DNA of 64,000 nucleotides from Acidovorax sp. RAC01 (GCF_001714725.1 NZ_CP016447.1:248001-312000); one strand, 5' to 3'; counted from the stretch's first letter, positions 8,394 through 18,757 are shown. Notes: generated from the letters alone by a model not told the origin. Program-made: numbers and translations.

Positions 8394-9720
8394 AACCCCG
8401 CCGCCCACCTCCGCCACGCTGCTGGCGGCACGCACCACTGCCCGGTCGGCCGATGCCACTGCGGGCGTCAAGAACCTGCAGCAGCTGATCCAGCTGCGCT
8501 GGACGGCCGTGATCGGGCAGGTGCTGACCATCGAGATGGCGCACTACAGCCTGGGCCTGGTCTTGCCGGTGCGCGAGATGCTGCTGGTGGTGGCGTGCCT
8601 GGCGTTGTTCAACGTGGTCAGCCTGCTGCGCCTGCGCATGGGGCGGCCGGTGCGCAATGTGGAGCTGTTCCTGGCGCTGCTGATCGATGTGGCGGTGCTC
8701 ACGGTGCAGCTGTACCTGAGCGGGGGCACCAGCAACCCGTTCGTGTTTTTGTACCTGCTGCAGATCACGCTGGGCGCGGTACTGCTGCGCGGCGCCTACA
8801 TCTGGACCATCGTGGCCATCACCGTGGCCTGCTTTGCAGCGCTGGCCGAATACCACCTGCCGCTGGCGCTGCCGCAGGACCTGGACCAGGGCCTGTCGAG
8901 CCTGTACATGCTGGGCCTGCTGGTGTGCTTTGTGCTCAACGCCACGCTGGTGATGGTGTTCATCACCCGCATCCACCGCAACCTGCGCGAGCGCGACGCA
9001 CGGCTGGCCGCCGCCCGCCGCCGCCGCGTGGAAGAAGAACACATTGTGCGCATGGGCCTGCTGGCATCGGGCGCCGCGCACGAGCTGGGCACGCCACTGT
9101 CCACCCTGGCGGTCATCCTGGGCGACTGGCAGCACGACAAACGCCTGCTGGGCGACACTGCGCTGCGGGAAGAGATTGCAGAAATGCAGACGCAGGTGCA
9201 GCGCTGCAAGAGCATCGTCAGCGGCATCCTGCTGTCGGCGGGCGAAACCCGCGGCGAAGCATCGACCCAGACCACCGTGTGCACCTTCGTGGATGCGCTG
9301 GCCCAGGAATGGCGCGACACGCGGTCGATGCCGCGTTTCGACTACGAGAACCACTTCGGTGCAGACACCCCCATGGTGTCTGACACCACGCTCAAGCAGA
9401 TGGTTTTCAATGTGCTGGACAACGCCCGCGACGCCTCACCCGCCTGGGTGCGCCTGTCGGCAGCGCGCCAGGACGACAGCCTGCGCATTACCGTGACGGA
9501 CGCCGGTCCCGGCTTTTCGGCCGACATGCTGTCGCGGCTGGGAACGCCCTATCAATCGACCAAGAACCGGCCGGGTGGCGGGCTGGGGCTGTACCTGGTG
9601 CTCAACGTGGCGCGCACCCTGGGCGGCGGCGTGACGGCGCGCAACCGCGCCGAGGGCGGCGCCGAAGTCACCATTGATTTGCCGCTGGCTGCGATTGCGT
9701 TGCGCACCCAGGTCACCTGA
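8374..9720 (+). CDS. regB: Redox-sensing histidine kinase, RegB/PrrB type
   Basis: This 448-residue kinase should sense the quinone pool or redox state and phosphorylate the RegA-like protein encoded next. About six membrane helices (residues 45-195) include the RegB quinone-site signature GGTSNPF (117-123). The H-box reads GAAHELGTPL with His236, and Cys278 in MQTQVQRCK occupies the position of the redox-active cysteine of RegB. The ATPase domain (about 320-440) has N (VFNVLDNARDAS), G1 (DAGPGF) and G2 (GGGLGLYL) boxes. The ATG at 8374 overlaps the SURF1 gene by 20 bp; an in-frame ATG at 8314 would overlap it by 80 bp and is less likely. Confidence 0.85.
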   Translation: MSPTHPETPPPTSATLLAARTTARSADATAGVKNLQQLIQLRWTAVIGQVLTIEMAHYSLGLVLPVREMLLVVACLALFNVVSLLRLRMGRPVRNVELFLALLIDVAVLTVQLYLSGGTSNPFVFLYLLQITLGAVLLRGAYIWTIVAITVACFAALAEYHLPLALPQDLDQGLSSLYMLGLLVCFVLNATLVMVFITRIHRNLRERDARLAAARRRRVEEEHIVRMGLLASGAAHELGTPLSTLAVILGDWQHDKRLLGDTALREEIAEMQTQVQRCKSIVSGILLSAGETRGEASTQTTVCTFVDALAQEWRDTRSMPRFDYENHFGADTPMVSDTTLKQMVFNVLDNARDASPAWVRLSAARQDDSLRITVTDAGPGFSADMLSRLGTPYQSTKNRPGGGLGLYLVLNVARTLGGGVTARNRAEGGAEVTIDLPLAAIALRTQVT

Positions 9721-9756
9721 CGAGCCACACCCTCCCCCCAAGAAGAAGACGCGCGC

Positions 9757-10305
9757 ATGGAAACACCCGAACAAGAAGAACGCCTGCTGCTGGTGGTGGA
9801 AGACGACGAGGCGTTTGCCCGCACGCTGACGCGGTCATTCGAGCGGCGCGGCTACAGCGTGCTGCATGCAGCCAGCCTGGCCGAGGTGGAAAAGCTGCTG
9901 GAAGACCACGAGCCCGGCTACGCCGTGGTGGACCTCAAGCTCAAGGGCGAGGCATCGGGCCTGGCCTGCGTGCAAAAGCTCCACGCGGCCAGCGCAGACA
10001 TGCTCATTGTGGTGCTGACCGGCTTTGCGAGCATTGCCACCGCGGTCGAGGCCGTCAAGCTGGGCGCCTGCCACTACCTGGCCAAGCCCTCCAACACCGA
10101 CGACATCGAGGCCGCCTTCGGCATGAAGGCCGGCACCACCGACGTGGAGCTGACCAACCGCTCCAGCTCCATCAAGACGCTGGAATGGGAGCACATCAAC
10201 GAAGTGCTGGCCGAGACCGAGTTCAACCTCTCAGAGGCGGCCCGCCGCCTGGGCATGCACCGCCGCACACTGATCCGCAAGCTGGAGAAAAAGCAGGTTC
10301 GCTGA
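9757..10305 (+). CDS. regA: Response regulator, RegA/PrrA/ActR type
   Basis: This is the partner of the preceding kinase, 36 bp downstream. The 182-residue protein has a receiver domain (about 8-125) with the acidic pair EDDE, phospho-Asp in YAVVDLKLKGEASG and the conserved Lys in YLAKPSNTDD. A short linker leads to a Fis-type helix-turn-helix (about 142-180) reading FNLSEAARRLGMHRRTLIRKL, nearly the same as in RegA. RegA-type regulators control terminal oxidases and other redox-linked genes, so placement after cyoABCD suggests local feedback. AAGAAGA precedes the ATG. Confidence 0.88.
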   Translation: METPEQEERLLLVVEDDEAFARTLTRSFERRGYSVLHAASLAEVEKLLEDHEPGYAVVDLKLKGEASGLACVQKLHAASADMLIVVLTGFASIATAVEAVKLGACHYLAKPSNTDDIEAAFGMKAGTTDVELTNRSSSIKTLEWEHINEVLAETEFNLSEAARRLGMHRRTLIRKLEKKQVR

Positions 10306-10327
10306 GGCTGCAGCCTGTAGCCCGCCT

Positions 10328-10394
10328 GAAAAATGAGATCAAAAACGCCCCTGTGGCAGGTATGACGTGATTTGTTGCTACATAAATAATAGCA
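10328..10394 (-). repeat. Copy of the dispersed AT-rich repeat (copy 2)
   Basis: The stretch contains TTGCTACATAAATAATAGCAA, matching the AGCTAT...GTAGCA end of the family in the opposite orientation. It fills most of the 153-bp gap between the convergent regA and DUF3592-ankyrin genes. The left half is more diverged than in other copies. Confidence 0.45.
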
Positions 10395-10458
10395 AATCAT
10401 CCCACAGTGGCTGCGGCAGGGTCTGGGCACCATCCGGCAGACCTGGGCGCGGCAGGCA

Positions 10459-13083
10459 TCAACGGGGCTGGCGCTCCAGCAGCCAGCGCTCTGCTTGCGT
10501 CTGCTTTCCCCACTGAGCCCAGTCCAGCGCCGTCTTGCCGAACGGGTCCTTGCGCCAAAGGTCCACGCCTTGCGATGCAAACCACTCCAGGGCCTCTGTT
10601 CGCCCTTTGGTGGCGGCCAGCATTGCAGGCGTTTCACCACGGCTTGCGGGAGCAGGCTCGTCCAGCGGTTGTCCCCGTTCCGCCAACCATTGCAAGCAGG
10701 GCACGCAGCCGCTTTGGGCAGCCATGTGCACGGGCCCCCAGTCCCAGCGGTTGTGTACGTCCAGACGTGCGCCCGCCTGGACCAGGCGCTGGGCGACCGC
10801 AAGGTGGCCGCCATAGAACGCCCGAAGCAGCGCCGTGTCGCCGCGCTCGCTGTCTTTGCGGGTCTGCCTCAGGTCCGGGTCCGCACCGGCGCGCAAGAGC
10901 AAGTCAATGTGCTCCAGTTGCCCCCGGCGGGCCGCCAGCATCAACATCGACGAGCCGCTTTGCGACAGCAGGTTGGGGTTGGCCCCAGCCGCAAGGGCTG
11001 CACCCAGTGCCTGGGCGTCGCCCGCGTCCTGGGCGTTCATCAGCGCCTCCTCTGCGGCGGTGACCGCAGGCTGTGCCTGCGCTGTGGCGTCGGCGGTTGC
11101 CGTGGTGCCAGAACTTGCGGTCGGTGCGGTGCGCACCACGCTGGCAAGCGATGGCGCCCACAGCCACGCCGCCAGAACCCCGCCCAGAAGCAGCCAGCCC
11201 CAGCCCGGGCGCGAGTGTGCCGGGCGCCCCGGGCGCAGGCCGCCCGGGCTGAAATGCCCCTGGCGGTGCGACCACGCCTGCGCGATCAGCCGCCCCATGG
11301 CCGTAGCCCCGCCCTCGCCACTGAGGCCGGGTGTCAGCCGGACCAGCGCACCCTGTGGCGTGTAGGCATAGACGGCGTAATGGTGCTCCTCATGGGCACC
11401 GCTGCGGGAGGAATACAAAAGCTTGCGCACCAGGCCCTGGCTCGCCTGCCCAGGCAGCGTTTGGGCTTGCGACCAAAGCGCCGAGTGCCGGCCCACCGTG
11501 ATGCCCTGGTCACCTACCCAGACAGTCCAGCGGCAGGTGGCGGCATGCAGCACCAAGGCGAGCGCCATCCACCAGAGCGTCGCTGCGACCAGCGACTCTG
11601 GCAGCGCGACGCCGTGGCGCCCGACCCGTTCATTCAAGACGGCCTCGGCCAGCAACACCAGCATCACGAGCCCGGCAGCCCGGCGCCAGCCGCGCTGGCT
11701 GAACGCAAACTGCCAGCCCTCTGGCGTCTCCAGCGCCGTGACGGACGCAGGCGGGAGCACATCCCCCACCTTCGGCGTGCTGCCAGTGCCCCACCGGTCG
11801 CCCGGGGTGGCCGGTGCGATAGGGGTCAGCGGGTTCGAAGCGGCGAGCCGGTCAAAACGGTCTGCGGGCTTATCCCCCGGTGCCGCAGGGGCCGCCTGCA
11901 CGGGTACGCCATACGACAGTTCCACCGCCTCGCCGCAGGGGTCGAGCAGCTCCAGGCGCCAGTCGACCCGCTCCCCCGAACGCCGGGCCCCGTGAGGGGG
12001 CGCATCAGGTGGCACGTCAAAGCGGGCAACCAAGCGCAGTCCGCCATCTGGCGTGGGCTGAACCCGTGCGCGTTCTGTCAATGTCTCCACGCGGCGCTCG
12101 GGCGATCCGGAGCGCGAATCGTCCACCCGGTACTGGGACAGGCGCAGCTGCAGCGCCTGGTCCGGGTGGTAGGCGGCAGCCCGTTCCCGCAGCAGCAGGG
12201 TCATCTCCACGGGGTACCCGGCACGCGCCGGTGAGGGCAAGGCCGTCAGCGCGGCACCCGCGTAGCGCCAGGCCATGTGGGTCTGCCGCACCGCGAGGGC
12301 GATGAGCCCGAGGCCGATGAGCACGAACACACCAATCAGTCCCTGGAAGAACCACGGGGTGCCGGGCTTCACCCAGATCAGGAATGCGATCGGAAACGAG
12401 ATACCGCACCAGAAAATGGCAAAGAACCAGAGGGCCCCAACCGAAGCGCCAGAACCCTCCCGCCTGGACAGGCCGACGTCAGAGGGTGCAGACACCTGTT
12501 CGCCCGCCGCCTCGCGCCGTGCGAAGACCGCCCGTGCCAGACCCAGCAGCGAATGCAGGAAGAACCCCGCCGCCACGACCCCGACTCCGGTAAACACCAG
12601 TGCAAAGGGGACGCGAAACACCAGCAGCGGCCAGCGGATGGAGCGATCCACAAGGGACTGCGCCGGGTCGCCAGGATTGACCCACACCGTGATGCCCTGC
12701 CCTCGGGCCTGAGCGTCTTGCAACCGGACGACCCACTGCCGGTGCCAGTCGTCCACGTTGTCGCTCTGCCAGGTTGCGTCCAGCCCGATACGGCTGCTTT
12801 CGTAGGCTTGGCCTGCGACGTGGTATCGGTAGCGGGCCTGCGCCTGGTAGGTAGTACCTTTGCCACCGGAGCTGGTATTGAGCTGGGCAGAAAGGACTTC
12901 CGCAGGCACAGGCTGCCAGCTTCGCGCTTGCCACGCCAGCTGCAGCGTCTGGACCATAGGTTCAAGCCCTGCTTGGTAGCCACCCCACCCAAAACCCACC
13001 GCGAAAAACCCGCTGATCAGCAGCGTAGTCAGCCGGGCGACCACGGTGCCCATGATCCTGGCCTGGGTTCCCTCTCTGTCCAT
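10459..13083 (-). CDS. DUF3592 membrane protein with C-terminal ankyrin repeats
   Basis: Function unknown. The 874-residue product begins with a membrane helix (about 13-35), then a DUF3592 domain (about 50-170) with the typical VPAEVLSAQL start and ITVWVNPGDPAQS end. About six further membrane segments follow (near 172, 225, 250, 480, 510 and 655). The last about 170 residues form four to five ankyrin repeats (ANPNLLSQSGSSMLMLAARRG, then GDTALLRAFYGGHLAVAQRLV and similar). The ATG at 13083 has GGAGA about 8 nt upstream and is preferred over an ATG 96 bp earlier that lacks one. With an odd number of helices the ankyrin domain would be periplasmic, which is unusual. It faces regA convergently. 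Confidence 0.75.
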   Translation of the reverse strand: MDREGTQARIMGTVVARLTTLLISGFFAVGFGWGGYQAGLEPMVQTLQLAWQARSWQPVPAEVLSAQLNTSSGGKGTTYQAQARYRYHVAGQAYESSRIGLDATWQSDNVDDWHRQWVVRLQDAQARGQGITVWVNPGDPAQSLVDRSIRWPLLVFRVPFALVFTGVGVVAAGFFLHSLLGLARAVFARREAAGEQVSAPSDVGLSRREGSGASVGALWFFAIFWCGISFPIAFLIWVKPGTPWFFQGLIGVFVLIGLGLIALAVRQTHMAWRYAGAALTALPSPARAGYPVEMTLLLRERAAAYHPDQALQLRLSQYRVDDSRSGSPERRVETLTERARVQPTPDGGLRLVARFDVPPDAPPHGARRSGERVDWRLELLDPCGEAVELSYGVPVQAAPAAPGDKPADRFDRLAASNPLTPIAPATPGDRWGTGSTPKVGDVLPPASVTALETPEGWQFAFSQRGWRRAAGLVMLVLLAEAVLNERVGRHGVALPESLVAATLWWMALALVLHAATCRWTVWVGDQGITVGRHSALWSQAQTLPGQASQGLVRKLLYSSRSGAHEEHHYAVYAYTPQGALVRLTPGLSGEGGATAMGRLIAQAWSHRQGHFSPGGLRPGRPAHSRPGWGWLLLGGVLAAWLWAPSLASVVRTAPTASSGTTATADATAQAQPAVTAAEEALMNAQDAGDAQALGAALAAGANPNLLSQSGSSMLMLAARRGQLEHIDLLLRAGADPDLRQTRKDSERGDTALLRAFYGGHLAVAQRLVQAGARLDVHNRWDWGPVHMAAQSGCVPCLQWLAERGQPLDEPAPASRGETPAMLAATKGRTEALEWFASQGVDLWRKDPFGKTALDWAQWGKQTQAERWLLERQPR

Positions 13084-13230
13084 GGATGGATCTCCACTGC
13101 GGTTGTTCTTGTGCGCCGAGCATAGCGGCCGATGCGTGGACGATGACGGGCCGTGGACATGACCATCTTGCATCGCCACTAGCGCCCGATGTCATGGCCG
13201 CGCCCATCCGAGGCGCGCCGGGCCCATGAA

Positions 13231-13256
13231 AAAAGCGGCTCCGAAGAGCCGCTTTT
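13231..13256 (-). terminator. Intrinsic terminator of acnB
   Basis: A perfect 11-bp stem (13231-13241 with 13246-13256) with a four-base loop lies 27 bp past the acnB stop. On the minus strand it ends in a T-run of six. Confidence 0.85.
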
Positions 13257-13282
13257 CAAGGGTGTGTTTCGACTGAAACCGA

Positions 13283-15868
13283 TCAGGCCGTTACGCCCTT
13301 GGCCACATCGGCAAACTCGGCGATCTGGTCGAAGTTCATGTACTTGTAGATCTTGTCGCCATTCTTATTGATGACGCCGATGTCTGCCAGGTACTCTTCC
13401 TTCGTGGGGATGCGGCCGAGCTTGGAGCAAATCGCCGACAGCTCTGCCGAGCCCAGGTACACATTCGTGTTCTTGCCCAGGCGGTTCGGGAAGTTGCGGG
13501 TGCTGGTGGACATCACGGTGGCGCCTTCCTTGACCTGCGCCTGGTTGCCCATGCACAGCGAGCAGCCGGGCATCTCCATCCGGGCACCGGCCGCGCCGAA
13601 CACGCCGTAGTGGCCCTCTTCGGTGAGCTGCTGGGCGTCCATCTTGGTGGGCGGTGCCATCCACAGCTTGACGGGGATGTCCTTCTTGCCTTCGAGCAGC
13701 TTGGACGCTGCGCGGAAGTGGCCGATGTTGGTCATGCACGAGCCGATGAACACTTCGTCGATCGCGGCGCCCGCGACGTCCGACAGCGTCTTGGCGTCGT
13801 CGGGGTCGTTGGGGCAGCAGACGATGGGTTCGGTGATCTCGGACAGGTCGATCTCGATGACGGCGGCGTACTCGGCGTCTTCATCGGGGGCCAGCAGCTG
13901 GGGGTTGGCCAGCCAGGCTTCCATGGCCTTGATGCGACGACCGATGGTGCGTGCGTCGGCATAGCCCTGGGCGATCATGTTCTTGAGCAGCACGATGTTC
14001 GAGTTGATGTACTCGATCACGGGTTCCTTGTTCAGGCGCACCGTGCAGCCAGCGGCAGAGCGCTCGGCCGAAGCGTCAGACAGCTCGAACGCCTGCTCGA
14101 CCTTCATGTCTGGCAGACCTTCGATTTCCAGGATGCGGCCCGAGAAGATGTTCTTCTTGCCCTGCTTGGCCACCGTGAGGTGACCCGCCTTGATGGCGTA
14201 CAGCGGAATGGCATGCACCAGGTCACGCAGGGTGACGCCGGGCTGCATCTGGCCCTTGAAGCGCACCAGCACCGATTCGGGCATGTCCAGGGGCATCACG
14301 CCGGTAGCGGCAGCGAATGCCACCAGGCCGGAGCCAGCGGGGAAACTGATGCCGATGGGGAAGCGGGTGTGCGAGTCGCCACCGGTACCAACCGTATCGG
14401 GCAACAGCATGCGGTTGAGCCAGCTGTGGATGATGCCGTCGCCCGGCTTGAGCGAGATGCCGCCGCGCGTGCTGATGAAGTCGGGCAGCTCGTGGTGCAT
14501 CTTCACGTCCACGGGCTTGGGGTAGGCCGCGGTGTGGCAGAACGACTGCATCACCAGGTCTGCACTGAAACCCAGGCAGGCCAGGTCCTTCAGTTCGTCA
14601 CGCGTCATGGGGCCGGTGGTGTCCTGCGAGCCGACCGAGGTCATGCGGGGTTCGCAGTAGGTGCCGGGCACCACGCCCTGGCCTTCGGGCAGACCGCAGG
14701 CGCGGCCAACCATCTTTTGCGCCAGCGTGAAGCCCTTGCCGGTGGCGGCAGGCACCTGGGGCAGGCGGAACAGCGTGGAAGGCGGCAGGCCCAGGGCCTC
14801 CCGCGCCTTGGCAGTCAGGCCGCGGCCAATGATGAGCGGAATACGGCCGCCGGCGCGCACTTCGTCAAACAGCACTTCGCTCTTGACTTCGAACTCGGCA
14901 ATCACGTTGCCGTCCTTGAGCGCCTTGCCGGCGTAGGGCAGCAGTTCGATCTCGTCGCCCATGTTCATCTGGCTCACGTCCAGCTCGATCGGCAGGGCGC
15001 CGGCGTCTTCCATGGTGTTGTAGAAGATGGGGGCAATCTTGCTGCCCAGGCACACGCCGCCAAAACGCTTGTTGGGCACAAACGGGATGTCTTCGCCCGT
15101 GAACCACAGCACGCTGTTGGTGGCCGACTTGCGGCTCGAACCCGTACCCACCACGTCGCCCACGTAGGCCACGAGGTTGCCGCGCGCACGCAGGTCTTCG
15201 ATGAACTTCACCGGGCCGCGCTTGCCGTCTTCTTCGGGCGTGATGCCGTCGCGCTTGTTCTTGAGCATGGCCAGCGCATGCAGCGGGATGTCGGGGCGGC
15301 TCCAGGCGTCGGGCGCGGGCGACAGGTCGTCGGTGTTGGTTTCGCCGGTGACCTTGAGCACCGTGAGCTTGATGCTCTGGGGCACTTCGGGGCGGCTGGT
15401 GAACCACTCGGCATCGGCCCAGCTTTGCAGCACGGCCTTGGCAAAGGTGTTGCCCTTGTCGGCCTTTTCCTTGACGTCATGGAACTGGTCGAACATCAGC
15501 AGCGTCTTCTTGAGCGCTTCAGCGGCCACGGAGGCCACCGCAGCGTCGTCGAGCAGGTCGATCAGCGGGGTGAGGTTGTAGCCGCCCAGCATGGTGCCCA
15601 GCAGCTGCGTGGCTTTTTCGCGGCCGATGAGCGTGCACACCTCGGTACCGTGCGCCACGGCGGCCAGGTAGCTTGCCTTGACCTTGGCCGCATCGTCCAC
15701 ACCGGCGGGCACGCGGTGCGTGATCAGGTCCACCAACGTGGCTTCTTCACCAGCGGGCGGGTTCTTGAGCAGCTCGACCAGTTCGCTGGTCTGCTTGGCG
15801 CTCAGCGGCAGGGGCGGAATGCCCAGCGCAGCGCGCTCGGCCACATGGTCACGGTAGGCTTTCAACAT
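13283..15868 (-). CDS. acnB: Aconitate hydratase B
   Basis: AcnB is the main TCA-cycle aconitase, interconverting citrate and isocitrate with a [4Fe-4S] cluster. The 861-residue length, the start [16 protein letters not shown] (very close to E. coli AcnB) and the order HEAT-like domain 5 first, then swivel domain 4, then domains 1-3, identify AcnB rather than AcnA. Cluster-ligand cysteines lie in the C-terminal third, including the [11 protein letters not shown] motif. Two adjacent ATGs are present; the second (15868) is 7 nt after GGAG and matches the family start, so it is preferred over 15871. Confidence 0.96.
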   Translation of the reverse strand: MLKAYRDHVAERAALGIPPLPLSAKQTSELVELLKNPPAGEEATLVDLITHRVPAGVDDAAKVKASYLAAVAHGTEVCTLIGREKATQLLGTMLGGYNLTPLIDLLDDAAVASVAAEALKKTLLMFDQFHDVKEKADKGNTFAKAVLQSWADAEWFTSRPEVPQSIKLTVLKVTGETNTDDLSPAPDAWSRPDIPLHALAMLKNKRDGITPEEDGKRGPVKFIEDLRARGNLVAYVGDVVGTGSSRKSATNSVLWFTGEDIPFVPNKRFGGVCLGSKIAPIFYNTMEDAGALPIELDVSQMNMGDEIELLPYAGKALKDGNVIAEFEVKSEVLFDEVRAGGRIPLIIGRGLTAKAREALGLPPSTLFRLPQVPAATGKGFTLAQKMVGRACGLPEGQGVVPGTYCEPRMTSVGSQDTTGPMTRDELKDLACLGFSADLVMQSFCHTAAYPKPVDVKMHHELPDFISTRGGISLKPGDGIIHSWLNRMLLPDTVGTGGDSHTRFPIGISFPAGSGLVAFAAATGVMPLDMPESVLVRFKGQMQPGVTLRDLVHAIPLYAIKAGHLTVAKQGKKNIFSGRILEIEGLPDMKVEQAFELSDASAERSAAGCTVRLNKEPVIEYINSNIVLLKNMIAQGYADARTIGRRIKAMEAWLANPQLLAPDEDAEYAAVIEIDLSEITEPIVCCPNDPDDAKTLSDVAGAAIDEVFIGSCMTNIGHFRAASKLLEGKKDIPVKLWMAPPTKMDAQQLTEEGHYGVFGAAGARMEMPGCSLCMGNQAQVKEGATVMSTSTRNFPNRLGKNTNVYLGSAELSAICSKLGRIPTKEEYLADIGVINKNGDKIYKYMNFDQIAEFADVAKGVTA

Positions 15869-15981
15869 CATTTTTCTCCGGTTGCGTCTATCTATTCAAA
15901 GTGGGGCATGAGGGCACGGCAGCCACGCCGCCTGGCGCTCTGGGGCGCTTTCGGCTCGGCCAGCGGCTGCGCAAGGCCTGG

Positions 15982-16632
15982 TTACTTGAGCGGTTCGAGC
16001 ACGCTCACGGGTGGGTTCTTCTTGATGGCTTCGGCCACCACAATCTGTTCGGGGCTCATGCATTCGTCCGCCAGGCGCTGGCCCAGCCGCTGGTTCATCA
16101 GCATCGATTTGTTGGCGATCTGCAGCCACACGGCGCCGCCCTTGGCGTCTTCCAGGCGCACGGTGCCGGTAGTGGTTGCCACGGGCGCCATGAAGTACTT
16201 GAAGCCCTTGCCCTCCACGCGGAAGTGGCCGGGGCTGGCCGGCTCGGGCGTCACGGTGACGAAAGCGCCCAGCTCGCACGGCATGCGCCCCACGTGCACG
16301 CGGTCGGCAATGGCCAGCTCTTCGGGCGAGAGCGCTGCCTCGGCAGCGATGATGCCGGTGGCGACCTGGTTGGCTGCACTCTTGAGCTGCTCGCGGCTGC
16401 TGGGCGGCTCGGCCTTGGCCACGGCGGGCTTCTTGGGCGCGGGTTTGGCCGCAGCGGCGCTGGCGGACTTGGCGTCGGCCTTGGGGGCCGGCTTGGCCGC
16501 CGCCTTGGGCGCAGGCTTGGCCGCTTCGGCCTTGGCGGCAGGCTTGGTCGCAGGCTGGGTCGTGGCGGCAGACTGCGCCAATGCCAGACCGGGCGCCAGA
16601 AGCATCAGGGCGGAGGCAATGAGGGTTTTCAT
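15982..16632 (-). CDS. Exported protein of unknown function with Ala/Pro/Lys-rich linker
   Basis: Not recognised. The 216-residue product has a clear Sec signal peptide (MKTLIASALMLLAPGLALAQ, cleavage near residue 20), then about 60 residues made of repeating KPA/APK/AAKP units, then a globular domain of about 130 residues with two cysteines (RMPCELGAF and ADECMSPEQ) that could form a disulfide. The low-complexity linker resembles wall- or membrane-spanning tethers. AGGA precedes the ATG at 16632; a longer reading from 16668 lacks this support and would run into the citE-like gene. It sits between acnB and a citrate-lyase-like gene, 110 bp from acnB. Confidence 0.75.
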   Translation of the reverse strand: MKTLIASALMLLAPGLALAQSAATTQPATKPAAKAEAAKPAPKAAAKPAPKADAKSASAAAAKPAPKKPAVAKAEPPSSREQLKSAANQVATGIIAAEAALSPEELAIADRVHVGRMPCELGAFVTVTPEPASPGHFRVEGKGFKYFMAPVATTTGTVRLEDAKGGAVWLQIANKSMLMNQRLGQRLADECMSPEQIVVAEAIKKNPPVSVLEPLK

Positions 16633-16664
16633 GGGAGTTCCTGCGTTGAAAAGTTCAGGATGGT

Positions 16665-17747
16665 TCACAAAGGAACCGGGGAGGCAGCGCTGTCGAACCA
16701 GTGGCGTACCGACGCCGGGAGCACGCGGCCCGTATGGTGCGCGCGTTCCAGCACCTGCCAGTAAAAGCGAAAGCTGGCCCGGTCGTGCAGGGTACCACCA
16801 TGGCTGATGGGAGCCCAGTCCACATCTGCCGCGGCAGCTATGATTTTGGAAGCATCTTCAATGTCGTCCTGCCGCGGCGCAAACGCCTGCAGGATCGGCC
16901 GGATCTGCGCCGGGTGGATGCTCCACATGCGGGTGTAGCCGAGTTCGCCTGCGGCACGGGCTGCAGCATCGCGCATGGCACCGGCATCGGCAAACTCCAT
17001 CACCACACAGTGCGATGGCACCTTGCCATGGGCATGGCAGGCCGCAGCAATCTCGAGCTTGGCCCGCACGACGAGCGGGTGGGAGAACTGGCCGGCAGAG
17101 CTCATGCCATGCGCCGGAATCGCCCCGCCGTGGGCCGACACAAAATCCATCAGGCCGAAGCTCAGGCTCTGCACCGCGGGGTGCGCCGCGATCTCAAACA
17201 CCTGCTGCACTGCGGCGGGTGATTCGATCAGGGCATGCACGGGCAGGTGGGCCGCGCCGGCACGGGCCAGTGCGCGCTCCACGCGCAGCACGTCGTCCAC
17301 CGACTCGACCTTGGGAACCATGATGTGGCACAGCCGGTGCCCGGCCTCGGACGCCACGATATCCACATCGTTGGCGAACGCCGGGTGATCGACTGCATGA
17401 ATACGGACGGCCACGCGGGCCTCGGGCGCGGCCTCGGTCGCTAGGCGGGCCACCAGACGGGCGTGCCCGGCCTCCAGGCCTACGGGTGCGCCGTCTTCAC
17501 AATCGAGGGTGACATCAAACACGCAGGTCCCGAACTCCTGCGTCATCTCGGCCTGCAGCTGCAGGCTTTTGCGCATCCGCACTTCGACGCCGCTGTAGTG
17601 GTCGCACACCGGCAGCAGATGGCTCTGCGCCTGCGGCCCCAGCAGCACGTCGCGAGGATGCGGGCGCAAAAGCGATGGTGCAGCGCCCGGCCCCTGCGGG
17701 GGGCGCTCGGCGGCCGTGGGGCCCGATGCCTGTGGCGTCGGCTGCAT
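16665..17747 (-). CDS. HpcH/HpaI aldolase / citrate lyase beta-like (CoA ester lyase)
   Basis: The 360-residue protein belongs to the CitE-like TIM-barrel lyases, which cleave or form C-C bonds in CoA esters such as malyl-CoA, beta-methylmalyl-CoA or citramalyl-CoA. Visible family features are the acidic motif [12 protein letters not shown] (Mg2+ site, about 88-100), [14 protein letters not shown], and [19 protein letters not shown]. The conserved C-terminal stretch [15 protein letters not shown] is typical of a subgroup encoded beside mdh in Burkholderiales. The stop is 33 bp before the exported-protein start, and its ATG is 23 bp past the mdh stop, so mdh, this gene and possibly the next are co-transcribed. 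The exact substrate is uncertain. Confidence 0.82.
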   Translation of the reverse strand: MQPTPQASGPTAAERPPQGPGAAPSLLRPHPRDVLLGPQAQSHLLPVCDHYSGVEVRMRKSLQLQAEMTQEFGTCVFDVTLDCEDGAPVGLEAGHARLVARLATEAAPEARVAVRIHAVDHPAFANDVDIVASEAGHRLCHIMVPKVESVDDVLRVERALARAGAAHLPVHALIESPAAVQQVFEIAAHPAVQSLSFGLMDFVSAHGGAIPAHGMSSAGQFSHPLVVRAKLEIAAACHAHGKVPSHCVVMEFADAGAMRDAAARAAGELGYTRMWSIHPAQIRPILQAFAPRQDDIEDASKIIAAAADVDWAPISHGGTLHDRASFRFYWQVLERAHHTGRVLPASVRHWFDSAASPVPL

Positions 17748-17770
17748 CTTGGCGTTTGCGCGGGCTGGCG

Positions 17771-18757
17771 TTACAGCAGGTGCTTGACGCCGTCCTGCTC
17801 GCCTTGCAGCTCAGCCAGCGTCGTGTTGATGCGCTCCTGGCTGAATGCGTCGATCTCCAGGCCTTCCACGACCCTGTACTCGCCGTTTTCGCAGGTCACG
17901 GGGAAGCCGAACATGGTGTCCTTGGGGATGCCGTACTGGCCATCCGAAGGCACGCCCATCGTGACCCACTTGCCGTTGGTGCCCAGGGCCCAGTCGCGCA
18001 TGTGGTCAATGGCGGCGTTGGCAGCCGAGGCGGCCGACGACAGGCCACGGGCTTCGATGATGGCCGCACCACGCTTGCCCACGGTGGGCAGGAACGTGTT
18101 GGCGTTCCATTCCTGGTCGTTGATCATCTTGGCAACGCTTTCGCCCTTGATGGTGGCAAAGCGGTAGTCGGCGTACATCGTGGGCGAGTGGTTGCCCCAC
18201 ACAGTCAGCTTCTCGATGTCGGCCACGGCCTTGCCGGTCTTGGCAGCGATCTGGCTGGCAGCGCGGTTGTGGTCCAGGCGCAGCATGGCGGTGAAGTTCT
18301 TGCGTGGCAGGTCAGGTGCCGACTTCATGGCGATGTAGGCGTTGGTGTTGGCGGGGTTGCCCACCACCAGCACCTTGACGTCACGCGAAGCCACGGCGTT
18401 CAGGGCCTTGCCCTGCGCCGTAAAGATGGCGCCATTGACGGCCAGCAGCTCGGCACGCTCCATGCCGGGGCCGCGTGGGCGCGAACCCACCAGCAGAGCG
18501 TAGTCGGCGTCCTTGAAGGCGGTCATGGGGTCGCTGTGCGCGGTCATCTCGACGAGCAGCGGGAATGCGCAGTCGTCCAGTTCCATCATCACGCCCTTGA
18601 GGGCCTTTTGGGGGCCTTCCACCGGCACTTCGAGCAGCTGCAGGATGACGGGCTGGTCCTTGCCCAGCATTTCGCCGGAGGCGATGCGGAACAGCAGTGC
18701 GTAACCGATTTGGCCAGCGGCGCCAGTGACGGCCACGCGAACAGGCTTCTTGCTCAT
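17771..18757 (-). CDS. mdh: Malate dehydrogenase (NAD-dependent)
   Basis: Mdh oxidises malate to oxaloacetate in the TCA cycle. The 328-residue product starts [20 protein letters not shown] with the Rossmann GxxGxxG motif, has the catalytic-loop arginines around GPGMER and the active-site histidine in [12 protein letters not shown], all as in the cytosolic-type MDH of betaproteobacteria. The ATG at 18757 has GGAG at 8 nt; the open frame continues to 18805 but that extension has no family match. It is divergent from the GntR gene, with a palindrome between them. Confidence 0.96.
   Translation of the reverse strand: MSKKPVRVAVTGAAGQIGYALLFRIASGEMLGKDQPVILQLLEVPVEGPQKALKGVMMELDDCAFPLLVEMTAHSDPMTAFKDADYALLVGSRPRGPGMERAELLAVNGAIFTAQGKALNAVASRDVKVLVVGNPANTNAYIAMKSAPDLPRKNFTAMLRLDHNRAASQIAAKTGKAVADIEKLTVWGNHSPTMYADYRFATIKGESVAKMINDQEWNANTFLPTVGKRGAAIIEARGLSSAASAANAAIDHMRDWALGTNGKWVTMGVPSDGQYGIPKDTMFGFPVTCENGEYRVVEGLEIDAFSQERINTTLAELQGEQDGVKHLL

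Noticed and set aside
13610..16807. A 1065-codon plus-strand frame opposite acnB and the exported protein gene
   Set aside because: Gly/His/Arg-rich composition with no motifs; it crosses several real genes on the other strand.
16829..16855. CAGCTATGATTTTGGAAGCA within the CitE-like gene, resembling the end of the dispersed repeat
   Set aside because: Only the right-hand motif matches and the encoded residues fit the family, so chance is likely.
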